64,000 nt of DNA from Cordylochernes scorpioides (GCA_030710605.1 CP092880.1:6691009-6755008), one strand, 5' to 3'. Counted from the stretch's first letter, positions 9,796-21,312 are shown. Made by a program: numbers and translations. The notes: a model not told the origin generated them from the letters alone.

Positions 9796-10165
9796 TCTAT
9801 ATATATAAAAATGAATGTTTGTATGTTTGTTTGTTTGTTTGTTGGTTTGTATGTCCGGTATACAAATTCGCAGTAGTTCACTAATTCAAACCAAAATTTC
9901 CATACATAGGTAAACAAATACGGGGAAGACGATAGGCTATTTTAAAAATATATAAATCAATTATTAAAACTATATATTCAAATTATTCTACTTAACTCAC
10001 GAACAGCGCCCTCTATCAAAGATTAGATTAAATTATGCTGATGCAAACAAATAGATAATGCTAATAACAAACAATTATTTTAAAAAAATCTTATCTAAAT
10101 ATATATCACTCGGGTAGATATGCACACGGGTCAATCCCGGGGCGAAGCCCAGGTCACCCGTCTAG
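9796..10165. mobile_element. Non-autonomous Helitron-like element, 370 bp
   Basis: Starts tctatatatataaaaatgaa, a start common in arthropod Helitron-like elements, and contains a (TTTG)n-like tract at about 9816-9845. It ends cggggcgaagccc, a short GC hairpin, then ...cccgtctag, matching the CTAG/CTRR end. There is no terminal inverted repeat and no target duplication. The empty site is in units 1 and 2 (about 21650-21670 and 41555), where the flanks are joined directly. No coding capacity. Confidence 0.85.
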
Positions 10166-10198
10166 TTTTTTTATAAAATTTAATTTTAAAAAAAATTA

Positions 10199-10392
10199 AA
10201 TAAAAAGGCATATATTAGATCAAAATATAATTTATTTTACCAATATTTCAGTTGGCTGAACGCCAACCTTTGTCAAGGTATTGTTGTTGACATTCATTAA
10301 TATGTTAAAATACCTTGATAAAGGTTGGCGTTCAGCTAACTGAAATATTGGTAAAATAAATGATATTTGTTCTAATATATGTCTTTTTATTT
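10199..10392. repeat. Fold-back repeat, unit 0 copy
   Basis: Two ~82-bp arms are inverted repeats (caatatttcagttggctgaa against ttcagctaactgaaatattg) around a ~30-bp loop containing attcattaatatg. The same hairpin lies at 21434-21628 and 41331-41523, each time upstream of the RBX1-like gene. No clear target duplication was found. It could be a MITE or a fold-back element. Confidence 0.8.
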
Positions 10393-10446
10393 AAAGATTT
10401 ATATATGAATTGCTCTATTTAAAAAAAATAAATTTAATATATTTTT

Positions 10447-13180
10447 CCTTGGGAACACCCTCCACCACGTGGCCTCACGCCTCCAAACCGCACTTGCCCC
10501 AGGATTTATTGACGAAGCAGTTATTCTCCTCACCACCTGTCTCCAAGAGGCCTGCGATGCATCTATGAAGAAGAAGTCCAAGTCACCAAGACCATCAAAA
10601 CCTTGGTGGAACAAAGAACTTTCTAAGCTCCGCAATATTGTGGTGGCTCTCCGCCGCTGCTCCCAAAACACCTTCTTTCCCACCAGGAGCTTCTTCAAAG
10701 GCCTTTACAGAGCCTGCCACAATAAACTCAAAGCGGCTATAAGGCGAACAAAGCTTCTATCCTGGATAACACTGTGCCAAGAGGTCTACTCAGCCGCATG
10801 GAGCTCAATTCACCGCTATATCTCCAAAGGTCGGAGAGGCTCTTTAGGGCCACCTCTGCTCAAACACAAAGATGATACCCCACTAACCTCAGAGGAAACC
10901 TGTCGAGAGGTACTTCAGAACTATTTTCTAACAGATTGGACTGTGCCAAGACCAACAGTGGACTGGCTCCCAACCTTTAACCAAGAACCTGCTTTCACAG
11001 CGGCTGAAATCCTCCGCGCGATCCGACGATGTGGATGGAGAAAGTCCCCAGGTCCCGACAGACTTGGAGTCAGGTGCATACTCCTCGGTGGACCAGCACT
11101 GCATGAACTCTTATCGCAAATCTTCACCAAATGCCTGCGCCTCGGACACTTCCCAACCCCTTGGAAAGCTGGACTACTGGTTCTCATCCCCAAACAAAAC
11201 TCCACCTCATCCAACCCACTGGACAATTACCGTCCAATTACTATGATCAATACATTAGCCAAAGTTTTTGAACGATGCATCCTAGCGAGGCTGCAATGGC
11301 TAGCAGACCAGCAGGGCTGGTTCTCGTCCATGCAATTTGGCTTCGTCCCTGGGCGTTCGGCAGAAGGAGCCCTTGACTCAATCAACAACTTTATCAACGA
11401 CGGCCTGAAGCACTGGAAAAATACAGTGACAATAAGCTTGGACATTAGCCATGCCTTCAACACGGTTCAAAGACATACCATCATTCAAGGCCTCCGGGAC
11501 CTCAACTGTCCTGAAGAGCTTATACAACTCTCTGCAAGCTCTCTCAGAGGCAGGAAAGCTCTTTCCTTTCCAAAGCCCCAAAACTGCCAAATAATTTGCT
11601 TTGCACACGACTTCACCTTATTTTCAGAGCTTTCCGTAGATTACCAACAAAGGAGATTAACAAATTTCTTAAAACTTTCAGCTTATGGGGTAAAGGGCAT
11701 GGATTGACCTTTAATCTTAAGAAGACCCAGGCCTGCCCCTTTCATTGGAAATCCAAGCGCCCTAGTTACCAAAATATAAAATTCCTCGACCAGCCTATTT
11801 TAATCAACAACCATATAAAAATACTGGGCATAACTTTTGACACCACACGCACATTCGTTCGCCACTCGGGCAGCATTTTCAACAAATGCAAATGGATGCT
11901 TCCTCGATTAATTAGCACAATTAGGGAACAATATGGACTCACTTACAGCTCAGGCCTGAAAATAATCAAGATGGTAATTCTCCCTGTTCTGCTCTATGGC
12001 TCGGGTGTTTGGGGCAAGAGAGTGTTCGACACCAATGGCATTTGCAAACTACGTAGTCTCCACTATAAATTCGCTAAAACTCTTATTAGGGAGGGCCCCT
12101 GTACCCCCACAATTCCAGCTATCTCACTCACTGGCGGCCCTCCATTGGACACTTCAATCAAGGCACATCTGGCGTACAAGGAAGCATTAAAAAATGGTCC
12201 TTTTGAGACACGTTCATGGCCAGGCGCAGTCCACTATCCACCCCTTAGAAAACTACTTCAGTTTTCAAAGTCGCTTCCAGAAAATGCAACCATCATATAC
12301 ACCGATGGATCGCGGTCCCTCAAAGGCGTAGGCGGCGCAGTTTTCTGCCACCCCCCTCCACTCCAATACAAATAAAACTCCATGATCTTTGCACCTCCTT
12401 CCAGGCAGAATTACTTGCTATCCTATACGCAACTAGAGCGATCCAGCTCATGCAAAGACAACCAACAGCAATCGCTTCTGATTGCCTGGCAGCTCTCCAT
12501 GCCATTTGTAACCCAGAACTCCCAAAAACCACACCCATAGCCGAGATAGTTCGCAATCTAAACTATTCAAACGTACAGCTCTGCTGGGTTAATGGCCACG
12601 GCGGCATAGAAGGCAATGAGCAGGCAGATAAATTAGCCAAGGCATCAGCTGATTCAAACTTTCCCATTTCCTACTCCACTCTATCCAAAAAGTTTGTTCG
12701 AGCCCGCAGCGAACAGTATTCACTCCAACTCTGGAAGGAATTATATGTCACAGATCACTACACAAGAAACCTCAGGAGAATAGCTGCATTCCCAAACACT
12801 CTCTTGGCGATCCTGCCCAAAATAAAATTTTCTGGCACCACCTCCACAATCCTCACAGGTCATGGCTTTGTCAAAGCCGATGCTGCAAAATTATCTAGAG
12901 ACGATCCTACCTGCCCACACTGCAACGAGGAAGACCAAACTGTCGACCACCTTCTCTTCAGATGTCCCGCCTACCACCTTCATAGGTTCCAAACAGCCAC
13001 CCTCCTAGGAATTAATATATTTGCCCCTGAAGACCTGCAGAACATCCCCAAGCACGAGTCAGCCTGGCGACACCTGATAAACTGGATGTCTGCTGCCACC
13101 ATTAGACGGGAAATCTAAAGGCCAACCCGGATAGTTGGCGACTTTAGTATGCTCCAGGAATCCGGGTCACCTAAATAAAT
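10447..13180 (+). mobile_element. Non-LTR retrotransposon NL1 (5'-truncated at the inversion junction)
   Basis: Starts abruptly inside ORF2 at gggaacaccctccaccacg, the sequence at 29413 of NL2, directly after unit 0 DNA. It then carries linker, RT, RNase H, C-terminal zinc motif and the 3' UTR hairpin (13126-13170). ORF1 and the endonuclease are missing. Since it starts where the inverted unit stops, the truncation is probably a DNA rearrangement rather than incomplete reverse transcription. Confidence 0.85.
10469..13118 (+). pseudogene. NL1 ORF2: RT, RNase H and zinc motif (damaged)
   Basis: Three frames cover it (10469-11707, 11596-12375, 12450-13118). RT blocks include KSPGPDRLGVRC, NYRPITMINTLAKVFE, QFGFVPGRSAEGAL and SLDISHAF. 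The catalytic YADD-type motif reads FAHD here (FADD in NL2 and NL3), so an essential Asp is changed. A 105-bp segment with the QGAPLS motif is deleted next to this site, as in NL3. RNase H starts IIYTDGSRSLKG and the zinc motif is CPHCNEEDQTVDHLLFRC. It cannot encode an active enzyme. Confidence 0.85.
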
Positions 13181-13181
13181 A

Positions 13182-13308
13182 ATGTATTATGTATAAAGTA
13201 ATTGTATTATGTATTATAATGTATCTTTGTATTATGTATTCGCCGTTATGTATAATGTCTTTGTATTATGTATGAAGTAATTGTATTATGTATTCGCCGT
13301 TATGTATG
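13182..13308 (+). repeat. Minisatellite, 54-bp unit, unit 1 left copy
   Basis: About two units of the same tandem repeat as at 49612-49835 follow the NL1 3' end. It stops at 13308 where a sequence private to this position begins. Confidence 0.8.
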
Positions 13309-13468
13309 TTGTTAATAATGTTTTCAGAAGTTTCTTTGGAAATTCTTTTCTGAATTCCGTTTTTCTTAAAATTCTTCACACCAGTAGGAAATGGGATGCT
13401 GGGCTTCCAGGCTCTTGTACATCAGATCCCAAGCTCCCTGGCGGTGCCGAACTCGGCAAGTTTAATAT
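13309..13468. other. Unassigned 160-bp segment between minisatellite and G1b
   Basis: Not present at the matching place before G1c or G1d, where the minisatellite runs into a tattcgac..gataatat boundary. It has higher GC in its second half (gggatgctgggcttccaggc). No coding region or repeat was recognised. It may be filler from a rearrangement or part of another insertion. Confidence 0.4.
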
Positions 13469-13698
13469 TGTAACGTAGAAAATCAAATATTTGTATATCT
13501 TAAGCTGTAAGCGTATTTATTGATGACGTCAGCACGACTAGTCTACAATTATCAACAACTCAACAAAACTATATACAGCTAGAGAATCTTGAGCAAAAGC
13601 ACGCAAAGAAATATTTTGATCATTATTTTATATTAAATCTATTTCCAAATATTTTCATCGAATAATTAAATTAAATAATAAATTATTTCTTCGCCACA
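13469..13698 (-). repeat. 3' LTR of G1b (type B)
   Basis: 230 bp from tgtaacgtag to cgccaca in plus reading. It holds the type B signature blocks (aaatatttgtatatcttaag and the extra ctatttccaaatattttcat). The polypurine tract, read on the minus strand, is at 13699-13712. Confidence 0.85.
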
Positions 13699-13744
13699 TA
13701 GCCTCCTCCTATAATGAGCATCGACCCGATGCTCAAAAGAAGAC

Positions 13745-14752
13745 TTACATCCTCAGCCTCAAGGCTCGAGAACGAGTGATAGGACCTGAGATCTCTTCGC
13801 GAGTCTGTGGTTGTTGTGTTCGTTCAGCGGGGATATCTTCTTCCTGGAAGTTTGGCGAATCATCTTCTGGGTCCTCTTCTAGGTGGTCCTCTAGGTTTAA
13901 ATAAGGCTTCATTCTATAAACGTGAACTGGATATTTTGTTTTAAGATGACCTTGCTCATTTCCGAATGTCTGGACTTCGTAGGTCACATCGATTATTTTT
14001 CGGGTTACTTTATATGGACCGAAGTAACGTCTCATTAGTTTTTCCGAATAGCCCACTTTACGCAAAGGGATAAAGACCCATACGAGATCTCCAGGCTGGT
14101 AAGTTATTTTTCTGTGGTGAGCGTCATAACGGAGTTTATTACTTTCCTGAGACCTCATAAAATGGAGACATGCCAGTTGCCGTGCTTCTTCTGATCTCGA
14201 CCCTAGTGTTTGGATGTAGTCATCATCATCTGAAACTAACTTGGGAAATAACAAGTCCCATGGCGTTTCTGCTTCACACCAATGCGCAAGGAAGAATGAA
14301 GTGAATCCGGTGGACTCTTGCCTTGCTGTGTTGCATGCGAATGTCACAAATGGAAGGATCATATCGCAGTCTTTCTGATTAACGTCAACATACTTAGACA
14401 GCATGTCTGCCATGGTCTTGTTCAGCCTTTCTGTGAGTCCATTCATCTGAGGGTGATAGGCGGTCGTCGTCCTGTGAATTATTCTGCAGTGATTGTTCAG
14501 ATCACGAATCAATGATGAGGCGAAATTCCTTCCTCTGTCGGTGATTAGTTCTCTCGGAGCACCGTGTTTCAGGATTACATCTTCGACCAAGAATTTGGCA
14601 ACTTCCATTGATTCACTAGTTGGTAGCGCTTTGGTGATTGCATACTTTGTCAGATAGTCTGTGCAGACAATAAACCAGCGGTTTCCACATGTCGATGTTG
14701 GGAACCTGCCTAAGAGGTCCATTCCAATCTTTTCAAAGGCAACTCTGAGCAC
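13745..14752 (-). CDS. G1b integrase (core and C-terminal domains)
   Basis: 335 residues open. The core Asp residues are in FEKIGMDLLGRFP and ELITDRGRNF, and the Glu in NGLTERLNKT. The GPY/F module reads YFGPYKVTRKI. It is close to the G1a and G1d proteins with scattered replacements (for example HPQMNGL in place of HPQTNGL). The ORF start is not a natural start: integrase is normally released from a polyprotein, and the zinc domain upstream (14760-14900) is out of frame here. Confidence 0.8.
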   Translation of the reverse strand: MLRVAFEKIGMDLLGRFPTSTCGNRWFIVCTDYLTKYAITKALPTSESMEVAKFLVEDVILKHGAPRELITDRGRNFASSLIRDLNNHCRIIHRTTTAYHPQMNGLTERLNKTMADMLSKYVDVNQKDCDMILPFVTFACNTARQESTGFTSFFLAHWCEAETPWDLLFPKLVSDDDDYIQTLGSRSEEARQLACLHFMRSQESNKLRYDAHHRKITYQPGDLVWVFIPLRKVGYSEKLMRRYFGPYKVTRKIIDVTYEVQTFGNEQGHLKTKYPVHVYRMKPYLNLEDHLEEDPEDDSPNFQEEDIPAERTQQPQTREEISGPITRSRALRLRM

Positions 14753-17270
14753 CGGTATTGGCTGTAAGTGTCTTGTAGGGAGCTGTGACTGTCGTTTGCG
14801 TCGCTGACAGTCTTGACAGTGTGAGCCACATACCTTCTAACATTCCTATACATTCCTGGCCCATAGATTTTTTTTTCTAATTCGATCATAGGTTTTGGTG
14901 AACCCAAGATGTCCAACAGTGGGCGAATCATGGAAATTTCTGAGTATTTCAGCCTGAGGTGGCGAGGGACCACCAGAAGCCATATTCTTCCTATTGGGTC
15001 ATAATTCTTTTTGTAGAGAGTATTATCAATTTTCAGAAAGGACTTATTAGAGATCTCTTGTTGTATCTTGTCAGCGATCTTCATGAGATCCGGGTCTTTC
15101 ATTTGTTCCTGTCCAAAATTCTGTAAGGCCATTAAACTAGGAATATATTCCTCAATATCTTCACTACAGCTTAAAGGACTTCTCGATAAACAGTCAGCAT
15201 CCTGATGTTTTCTTCCACTCTTGTACATAACTGTAACCTCAAATTCTTGCAAACCAAGGGCCCATCTTGCTAATCTTCCACAAGGGTCCTTGAGGTTGGT
15301 CAACCAACAAAAAGAATGATGGTCTGTAACAATAGTAAATGGGTGTCCAAAAACATAAGAACTGAATTTGTTTATAGCCCAAATTATGGCAAGACAATCT
15401 CTTTCAGTAGTGGAATAATTTTTTCTGCTTTAATGAGCGTTCTCGAAGCATAGGCAATAGCTCTTTCCTTTCCATTCTGAATTTGTATCAAAACTGCTCC
15501 TATTCCATAGCTGCTTGCGTCCATGTGTATCTCTGTTGGGGATGAATAATCAAAATGTCCCAAGGCAGGTTCGGAAATTAGTGCTGACTTCAGAGCATCA
15601 AATGCACGTTGTTCTTCTAGGCTCCAACAAAATTTGGAGTCTTTTTTCAGAAGTTCATTCAAAGGTTGGGCTAAATGTGAATAATTAGGTATGAAGCGGC
15701 GGTAGTAGGAAAAGATCCTAAGAAACTTCTACTTCTTTTAATGACTTGGGTCAGGGAAGTCACGGACTGCTCGGATCTTTTCAGGGTCAGGTCGTATTCC
15801 ATCTCCATTCACTTCATGTCCATGAACAGTAATAGTTTTTGCCCAAATTTACATTTTTTTGCATTAAGGCACAGACCAGCTTGCTTCAAACAATTTAATA
15901 CATTTTTAAGGCGTCGTAGATGTTCTTTAAAATTATCTGAAAAACTATTATGTCATCTAAATAACATGGGCAGGTCGTCTACTTAAGACCTTTCAGCAGG
16001 TTGTCCATCATCCCCTCGAACGTAGCTGGAGCATTGCATAACCCGAATGGCATTACTTTGAACTCATGCAGTCCATCTGGAGTTATAAATGCTGTCTTCT
16101 CACGGTCCGATTCTTCTACGTCGATTTGCCAGTACCCTGATTGGAGGTCCATGGAAGAATAAAATCTAGCTCCGCGTAAGCAGTCTAAAGTGTCGTCGAT
16201 CCTGGGAAAGGGTAGACATCCTTTTTTGTTATTTTGTTCAGGCGGCGGTAATCGACGCAGAATCTCCAGCTTCCATCCTTTTTTTCTTATCAATACTACA
16301 GGTGAGGCCCACGGACTTTCAGAGGGCTGAATGATGTCAAGTTTTTACATCTTGTTTACCTCATCCTGAATAATTTGGCGTTCTCTTGGTGCAATTCGGT
16401 AAGGTCTTTGTTTGGTGGGTAGGTGGTCTCCAGTGTTAATTCGGTGTTTAACATTGACGTCCTTGAATTGTCTTCTTTTACTAAATTCGAAAATATCTGT
16501 ATAATTATTTAACAAATTTCTTAATTTTTCTTTTTGAGATTCATCAAGTGAATTATCTATTAAAAAATCTGAGATTTTTGGGTCTTCAGATTGTTTCACC
16601 TCTGTTTCAACTTGATTACAATCAGCTAGAGTACATAGTTGACTATCTTCGATGACAACACTATCGGCTACGTGCATCCCCTGTGGGATTAGTTTTGGAC
16701 ATGGACTCCAATTCACCACCCAAAGTTTACCTCGGTTACTGATAAGTGAAATGACAGAGAAGGGAGCCGTTAGTTCTCTTTCTAGAAATAGCTCTTTTCG
16801 ACATTCTGCCACCACAATTGCGTCATTAGGGATGTCACGACTTGCTACTTCTATTAGCTGGATAGAGGCGGGCTCAATTCTGTATTCCAGTTCCGAGTAG
16901 AGAGGTGAGCTATTCTTAGGGTTATCCTCAAAAAGACATTTTCTAAAATAATTGTATCATCTGCAGAGTCAATTACTGCTCTGGATAAGTTTAAAAAGTC
17001 CCAACCAAGAATAACATCTTGACTACAGTCTTCCATAACGACAAAATCGAACTTTTCCTGTAGTCCATTTAGGTCCAGTTTCAACATACATCGTCTTTTT
17101 GGTCTTACAATTTTACCATTGGCTACTCGTTATGTTACGTCAGTTTCGGCAAACATTATTTTTCTTAGTTTCAGTCTGAACCTCTCAGATATCACAGAAT
17201 AGAAGGCTCCTGAGTCGACAAGGGCATGCGTCATTTTTCCTTCTATTTTAATGTCTATGTAATTTTTTTT
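14710..17270 (-). pseudogene. G1b pol: protease, RT, RNase H (decayed)
   Basis: The integrase zinc region and RNase H tail lie at 14710-15303. RNase H is at 15384-15662 (HMDASSYGIGAVLIQ), the RT with MDLQSGYWQIDV and MPFGLCNAPATFE at 15979-16293, and the region between protease and RT at 16345-16815. The protease is near 16854-17260. Frame changes near 15400, 15700-15970, 16330 and 16930 split it. The part around the YLDD site (15940-15970) is shifted in frame. Confidence 0.85.
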
Positions 17271-17318
17271 TTAAATTCTAATTTAGTCGATAAGGGAGGA
17301 TTTCTAAATTTTGCGGCC

Positions 17319-18171
17319 TTACCTCCAAAATAGGACGCTTCTTTTAGTTTTCCTGACGGGAACGGCGAGGCGACTGGCTGAATCTCCTAGCAGACGACGA
17401 AAATTGTTCTTTACGACCAGGGTTCGGAGAAGGGCTTCGATAGCGGCTTGCAGTTTTTTGCATCTCATCATTTTGTTCATGGAAATCGGATCGAGAGTTA
17501 AAGAACGTCCTTGGTTCTTGTCTATTTTGGTAATATTCGTTATATCTTTCCTCGTTTTATCTTTGTCTATCACGGCAGTAGCGGACGACGTGACCAGGGC
17601 GTCCGCAGTGAAAACAAATCGGCTTTCCTTCAGTGGTTCGCCATTCGTTTGTTTCGCGTCTTCCTCCTTGTTTTGGGTACCGAGGTTCAGGGTGCGGTCT
17701 TATCGTTTGGGCCACATATCTGTTATTATAAAACTATCGGGGTCTCTCCTTCTGTGGGGGACTTCTCCTAGGTTTTGAGATTGGAGCCAGGGTTCTTCCG
17801 ATCTCCTCCTTTACCATATCTTCGATGGTAGCAATATTTGGTTCCTCTCGAGGAGAGCCTAATGCCCGCTGTACCTCCTCACGAACAATTTGCCTAATCA
17901 TAGATGAAAGATCTACTCTGTCATCATGATCACTGAGAGACGCCACATTTGGTAGTCACTAGTACCTGGTTGGGGTCACGCGCTTACAATGTAAGGCTTC
18001 AATGCAGCGACACTCGGTGACGAATTACTTGGTGTTATGCATATCCCTTGGAAGAAGTGCCTGGTAGAGCTCCTCGGCTATCCCTTTCATCCGATGGGAT
18101 ATTTTATCTTCCTCATTCATTTGAGGATCTACCTCTTTGCAGAGGCGCAGGACGTCTTGAATGTAAAATTA
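17319..18171 (-). pseudogene. G1b gag 3' part (nucleocapsid side)
   Basis: Holds the MASLSDHDDRVDLSSMIRQI segment (17734-17946), the basic linker, the CCHC knuckle region (shifted frames near 17580-17640), and the C-terminal Arg/Ser-rich tail. The capsid half is missing because of the deletion at 18171. Confidence 0.8.
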
Positions 18172-19096
18172 GGATTGAATCCCACGTTAACATTTTGTTT
18201 AATATATGAATGACCTTCACATATTATTCATTGTTGCAAATAACATAAACTAGGTTGCTCTTGTCGAGCGGTGCCTAATAAAGTGATTTTGGATGAGTTT
18301 CTTAATGTTATCTCAAGATTTCAGGTATCTTATGTATTCTTGTAGAAGGGCAAGGTTATCCGAAAGCTTGAGATTACATTAATATAAACTCATCTCCAGA
18401 AACCTGTTGTATTATTATAATGTTTCGTCCAAACATGCAAATGATCGAAATTTGGTGGCCGATTTATGTAAATGCAAGAGTACCAGCGCATCTGAACTGT
18501 GCATCTAGTACGAGTATTCTTGACTCAATATTCGGTGTGGCACAAGCTGATTATCTAAATTTTCGTTTATATTTTTTTTGCAGTAAGCTTATTTCTACTG
18601 CATCAATCCCTCGCTGAAAGAATCGTACTCTTTACAAACATATGGCAGAGTTTGTAAGATGTTGTGCCATTGGATTGTAAGAAGCTGGTTGGTCAAATTG
18701 ACTAATCGCGCGACATCTGTGTCGAAGTGATGCGGCTATTAGACGATGTTGACAAGAGTGGGTCAACAACGGAAGAATGTAACATCAGGATGGCAGCGGT
18801 CGACCAAGGAACATAACAGAACGGGAGGACAGAGCGATTGTTAGAACGGCTGTCACAGCACCGACGTTATCTACCATCCAACGTGTGATCAATTGAAATT
18901 AGTTTATTACACTATAGAACCAATTCATTTTCTTGATGAAGAGTTAAAAATAATACAATTCACGCGTTTTGGGGTGTTGGCTTTCGTCAACGTTGTGCAG
19001 GTTGTATCTAAGCGATCCCATCAAGGTGTGGTCAAATGGACTTCCTAAAAAAATCAAGAAATGGGTACGAAACAGTTTTAAATATTTGGGAAAATA
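18172..19096. repeat. Spacer of the macro-repeat, unit 1
   Basis: Collinear with 37820-39022 of unit 2, apart from the fold-back insertion there. It contains the box-B half of the tRNA-like block (18172-18191), the Tc1 relic (18636-18892), and a 180-bp tract before the mariner with acgcgttttggggtgttggc. That tract resembles the terminal repeats of some Penelope-like or similar elements; this is only a resemblance. No gene. Confidence 0.7.
18636..18892 (+). pseudogene. Tc1-type transposase N-terminal relic (unit 1)
   Basis: The translation, with many stops, resembles the Tc1 paired-like DNA-binding domain: MAEFVRCCAIGL, then EAGW, then a second helix-turn-helix region. The sister copy at 38566-38820 is better preserved (KEAGWLNRLIARHLCRSDAA). 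The catalytic domain and inverted ends are absent. Long dead. Confidence 0.65.
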
Positions 19097-20400
19097 CAAG
19101 GTATGTCCCATAAGTTCCCGGACTGGGTTCATAAAAAAAAAAGGTAAGATATATTTTTAAAATTTATTAAAACTTTTCGAACTAATCTCCCCTTGCTTCA
19201 ACGCACCAGCGCCATCGTTTCTCCCAATTGTCGAAACAGTTTTTATAGGCCTCTTTTGAAATGCTCTTCAATGCTACGGCGATTTTTCTATTATGTCATC
19301 CCTGGTGTCAAAATGTCTTCCTTTTAGAACTGTTTAAGTTTGGGGAACAGAAAAAAGTCATTTGGTGCGATGTCTGGGGAATAGGGTGGTTGAGGTAGGA
19401 TTTGGGTCCCGTTTTTCGCCAAAAAGCTAGTCATCAAGTGCGCTGTGTGGGGGCGAGCATTGTCATGGTGTAGGATCCAGTCACCATTTGTCCTTTTTTG
19501 TGGCCTTTTTTTTCGAATCGCTTCCCTTTGACGGCGAAGAATGCCCAAATACATTTCCTTAATAACTGTTTGGCCTGCAGGAAGATACTCGTGATGAACA
19601 ATGCCCTTGTTATCCAAAAAAGCGACCAGCTAACCTTATTTCTGGATATTTTGGGTCTAGGCTCACCCTGATCTCTCCACTCGGCAGATTGACGCTTGGT
19701 TTCAGGGTCATAGCCATAGACCCATGTCTCGTCGCCTGTGATTATCTTGTCTTTCCAATTTGGATCCGTTCTTACATTTCCAACATGTCCTCACAGGTTG
19801 CAAGCCGACACAGTTTTTGCTCATTAGTGAGGAATCTTTGAATGAATTTTGCAGGAGCCTTTTGAGCTTCAAATCTTAGTTTACGATCCTTCCAATCGTT
19901 GTTTTAGAGATGCCTGTGCCTTGCTCTAGCTCCAGCAAAGTGGTTCGAGGATTTTATTTTATCAAATCGGTGATTTTGTGCACATTTTTATTCAGTCCTT
20001 TGAAATTTTGGGCGTCCTTGACGAAGATCATCTTCATTTGAAATTCTGCCAGTTTTAAATCTAGAATGCCATTCAAAAACAGTTGTTCTCTTTGGGGCGT
20101 CATTGGGGAATGCTTTATTAAGCATTTCAAAAGTTTCGGTTGCTGATATTTGAAGTTTCACACAAAATTCTATGCAAATCCTCTGCTTCAATTTTTGTTC
20201 CATCGTAAAATCGCCGCAGCGCTAGGTGTAACCTTTAAATAAATTAGAATGACCTTGGCGCGCGCGCACGTACCGCCTCAAAATTGGTACCACCGTGTTG
20301 CCAGATATTTTTTCTATAATAAAAAGGTCAAATTTATTTACATTTTTTATTTATTTATTTTTTTATGGACCCAGTCTGGGAACTTATGGGACATACCTTG
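19097..20400 (-). mobile_element. mariner element, unit 1 copy (1304 bp)
   Basis: The terminal inverted repeats start caaggtatgtcccataagtt and end in its complement (aacttatgggacatacctt), with TA on both sides (19095-19096, 20401-20402). This is the target duplication of Tc1/mariner elements. It holds a minus-strand transposase relic. It sits at the same place in unit 2 (39023-40328), so it was there before the duplication. Confidence 0.9.
19324..20203 (-). pseudogene. mariner transposase (unit 1), broken
   Basis: The N-terminus (19988-20203) reads MEQKLKQRICIEFCVKLQ and has the helix-turn-helix block TTVFEWHSRFKTGR. The C-terminal part (19324-19617) carries the second catalytic Asp in LHHDNARPHTAH and the third in PYSPDIAPNDFF, with 34 residues between them, the DD34D signature of mariner. 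Between the two parts (19620-19990) the frame is lost several times. It would cut and paste the element; this copy is dead. Confidence 0.85.
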
Positions 20401-20402
20401 TA

Positions 20403-21120
20403 TATGGTTCTCTGTATTAACCAATTTTCTAATGTGTTCTCGATGTTTCAATGATTTGTTTTCACTCTCCTCATGAGAATATACAACAACAAAAACCTTT
20501 ATTAAGACACTATTGTCTTGCAAGGGGATTCCGCTAAAAGGTTATACATGTACATGAGTGAGGAGGAAAAGCAATTTAGAGGGGAGGGGGAGCAATCAGC
20601 CGTTGTCTGTGGAGTTGAGCACTTCTTCCCTCATTTTATCAATCGCCTTGACAAATTTAAAATATTTATAAACAAATGTTTTATCCAGCAGGAGAGTAGT
20701 AAAATTTTATATACATGTTGTTCATTATAGTGAGTTAGCCCCGAAATTTAGTGAATTTCCAGTCTCTCTTCCTTTAGGAATGGGCAATGGAATAGATAAT
20801 GGACCAAATTGTCTTGGATGACAGCATTGCAGAAGTAGCAATTTAAAGGGTCGCTGTTCCAAAATCCTGTGATATCCTCGGCGAAAAATAGCCATAGAAT
20901 CCTTTGACGGGTTATAATAATAGTTTAATTTTTCAAAGGGAGGTTTGATAGTAAGTAGTTCTCCGTCCTCCTCATGGGAATGATTATTTTTTAATAATTA
21001 ATCTTAGGATATTAGGATCTTAGTGACAGCGTGTCATTGAAAGGTCGGGAACTGAATGAAACATTTGATTGACATGTACCCAAATATATATTTTCCAAAG
21101 AGACTTCCAACTAGCAAAAG
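20403..21120 (-). pseudogene. Tail of a second non-LTR element (unit 1)
   Basis: Corresponds to 40331-41035, where a 116-residue frame (40551-40901, minus) has a CYFCN..HYLFHCP zinc motif like the C-terminus of non-LTR ORF2 proteins. Here the same sequence at about 20640-20960 is broken by small indels. The rest is A/T-rich 3' UTR-like DNA with no other gene. Confidence 0.55.
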
Positions 21121-21121
21121 A

Positions 21122-21312
21122 TAGACATTTCGGCCAGTTAGAGTTTTTTTTTTTAATTTTCTCAACGTTTCGACAAAAATCTTTTGTCTTCTTCAGAACA
21201 ATTTTTAACGCCAAATGTTTTATTTTTATTTACTTCTCTTTACGAAGACAAATGATTTTTGTCGAACCGTTTAGAAAATAAAAAAACACTCTAACTGGCC
21301 GAAGTGACAATT
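21122..21312. repeat. Fold-back repeat with cggccagttagag arms (unit 1)
   Basis: The left arm (catttcggccagttagag ... caacgtttcgacaaaaat) is repeated inverted on the right (atttttgtcgaaccgttt ... ctctaactggccgaagtg) around ~70 bp. The same structure lies at 41036-41219. Confidence 0.75.

Larger units (their letters stand above)
13469..18171 (-). mobile_element. Ty3/gypsy G1, copy b (5' end deleted)
   Basis: Minus-strand G1 with a 3' LTR (13469-13698), integrase, RNase H, RT, protease and the 3' part of gag. It breaks off inside gag at 18171 and joins the half tRNA-like block of the spacer. Compared with G1c, about 920 bp covering the gag start, 5' LTR and first spacer bases are missing. A single deletion in unit 1 explains this. 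Confidence 0.9.

Noticed and set aside
9816-9845. Independent (TTTG)n microsatellite
   Set aside because: It is the typical 5' subterminal tract of the Helitron-like element and is absent from the empty sites.
18944-19132. 62-residue minus-strand frame in the spacer next to the mariner
   Set aside because: It crosses the mariner boundary at 19097, is not kept in the unit 2 copy, and has no recognisable domain.
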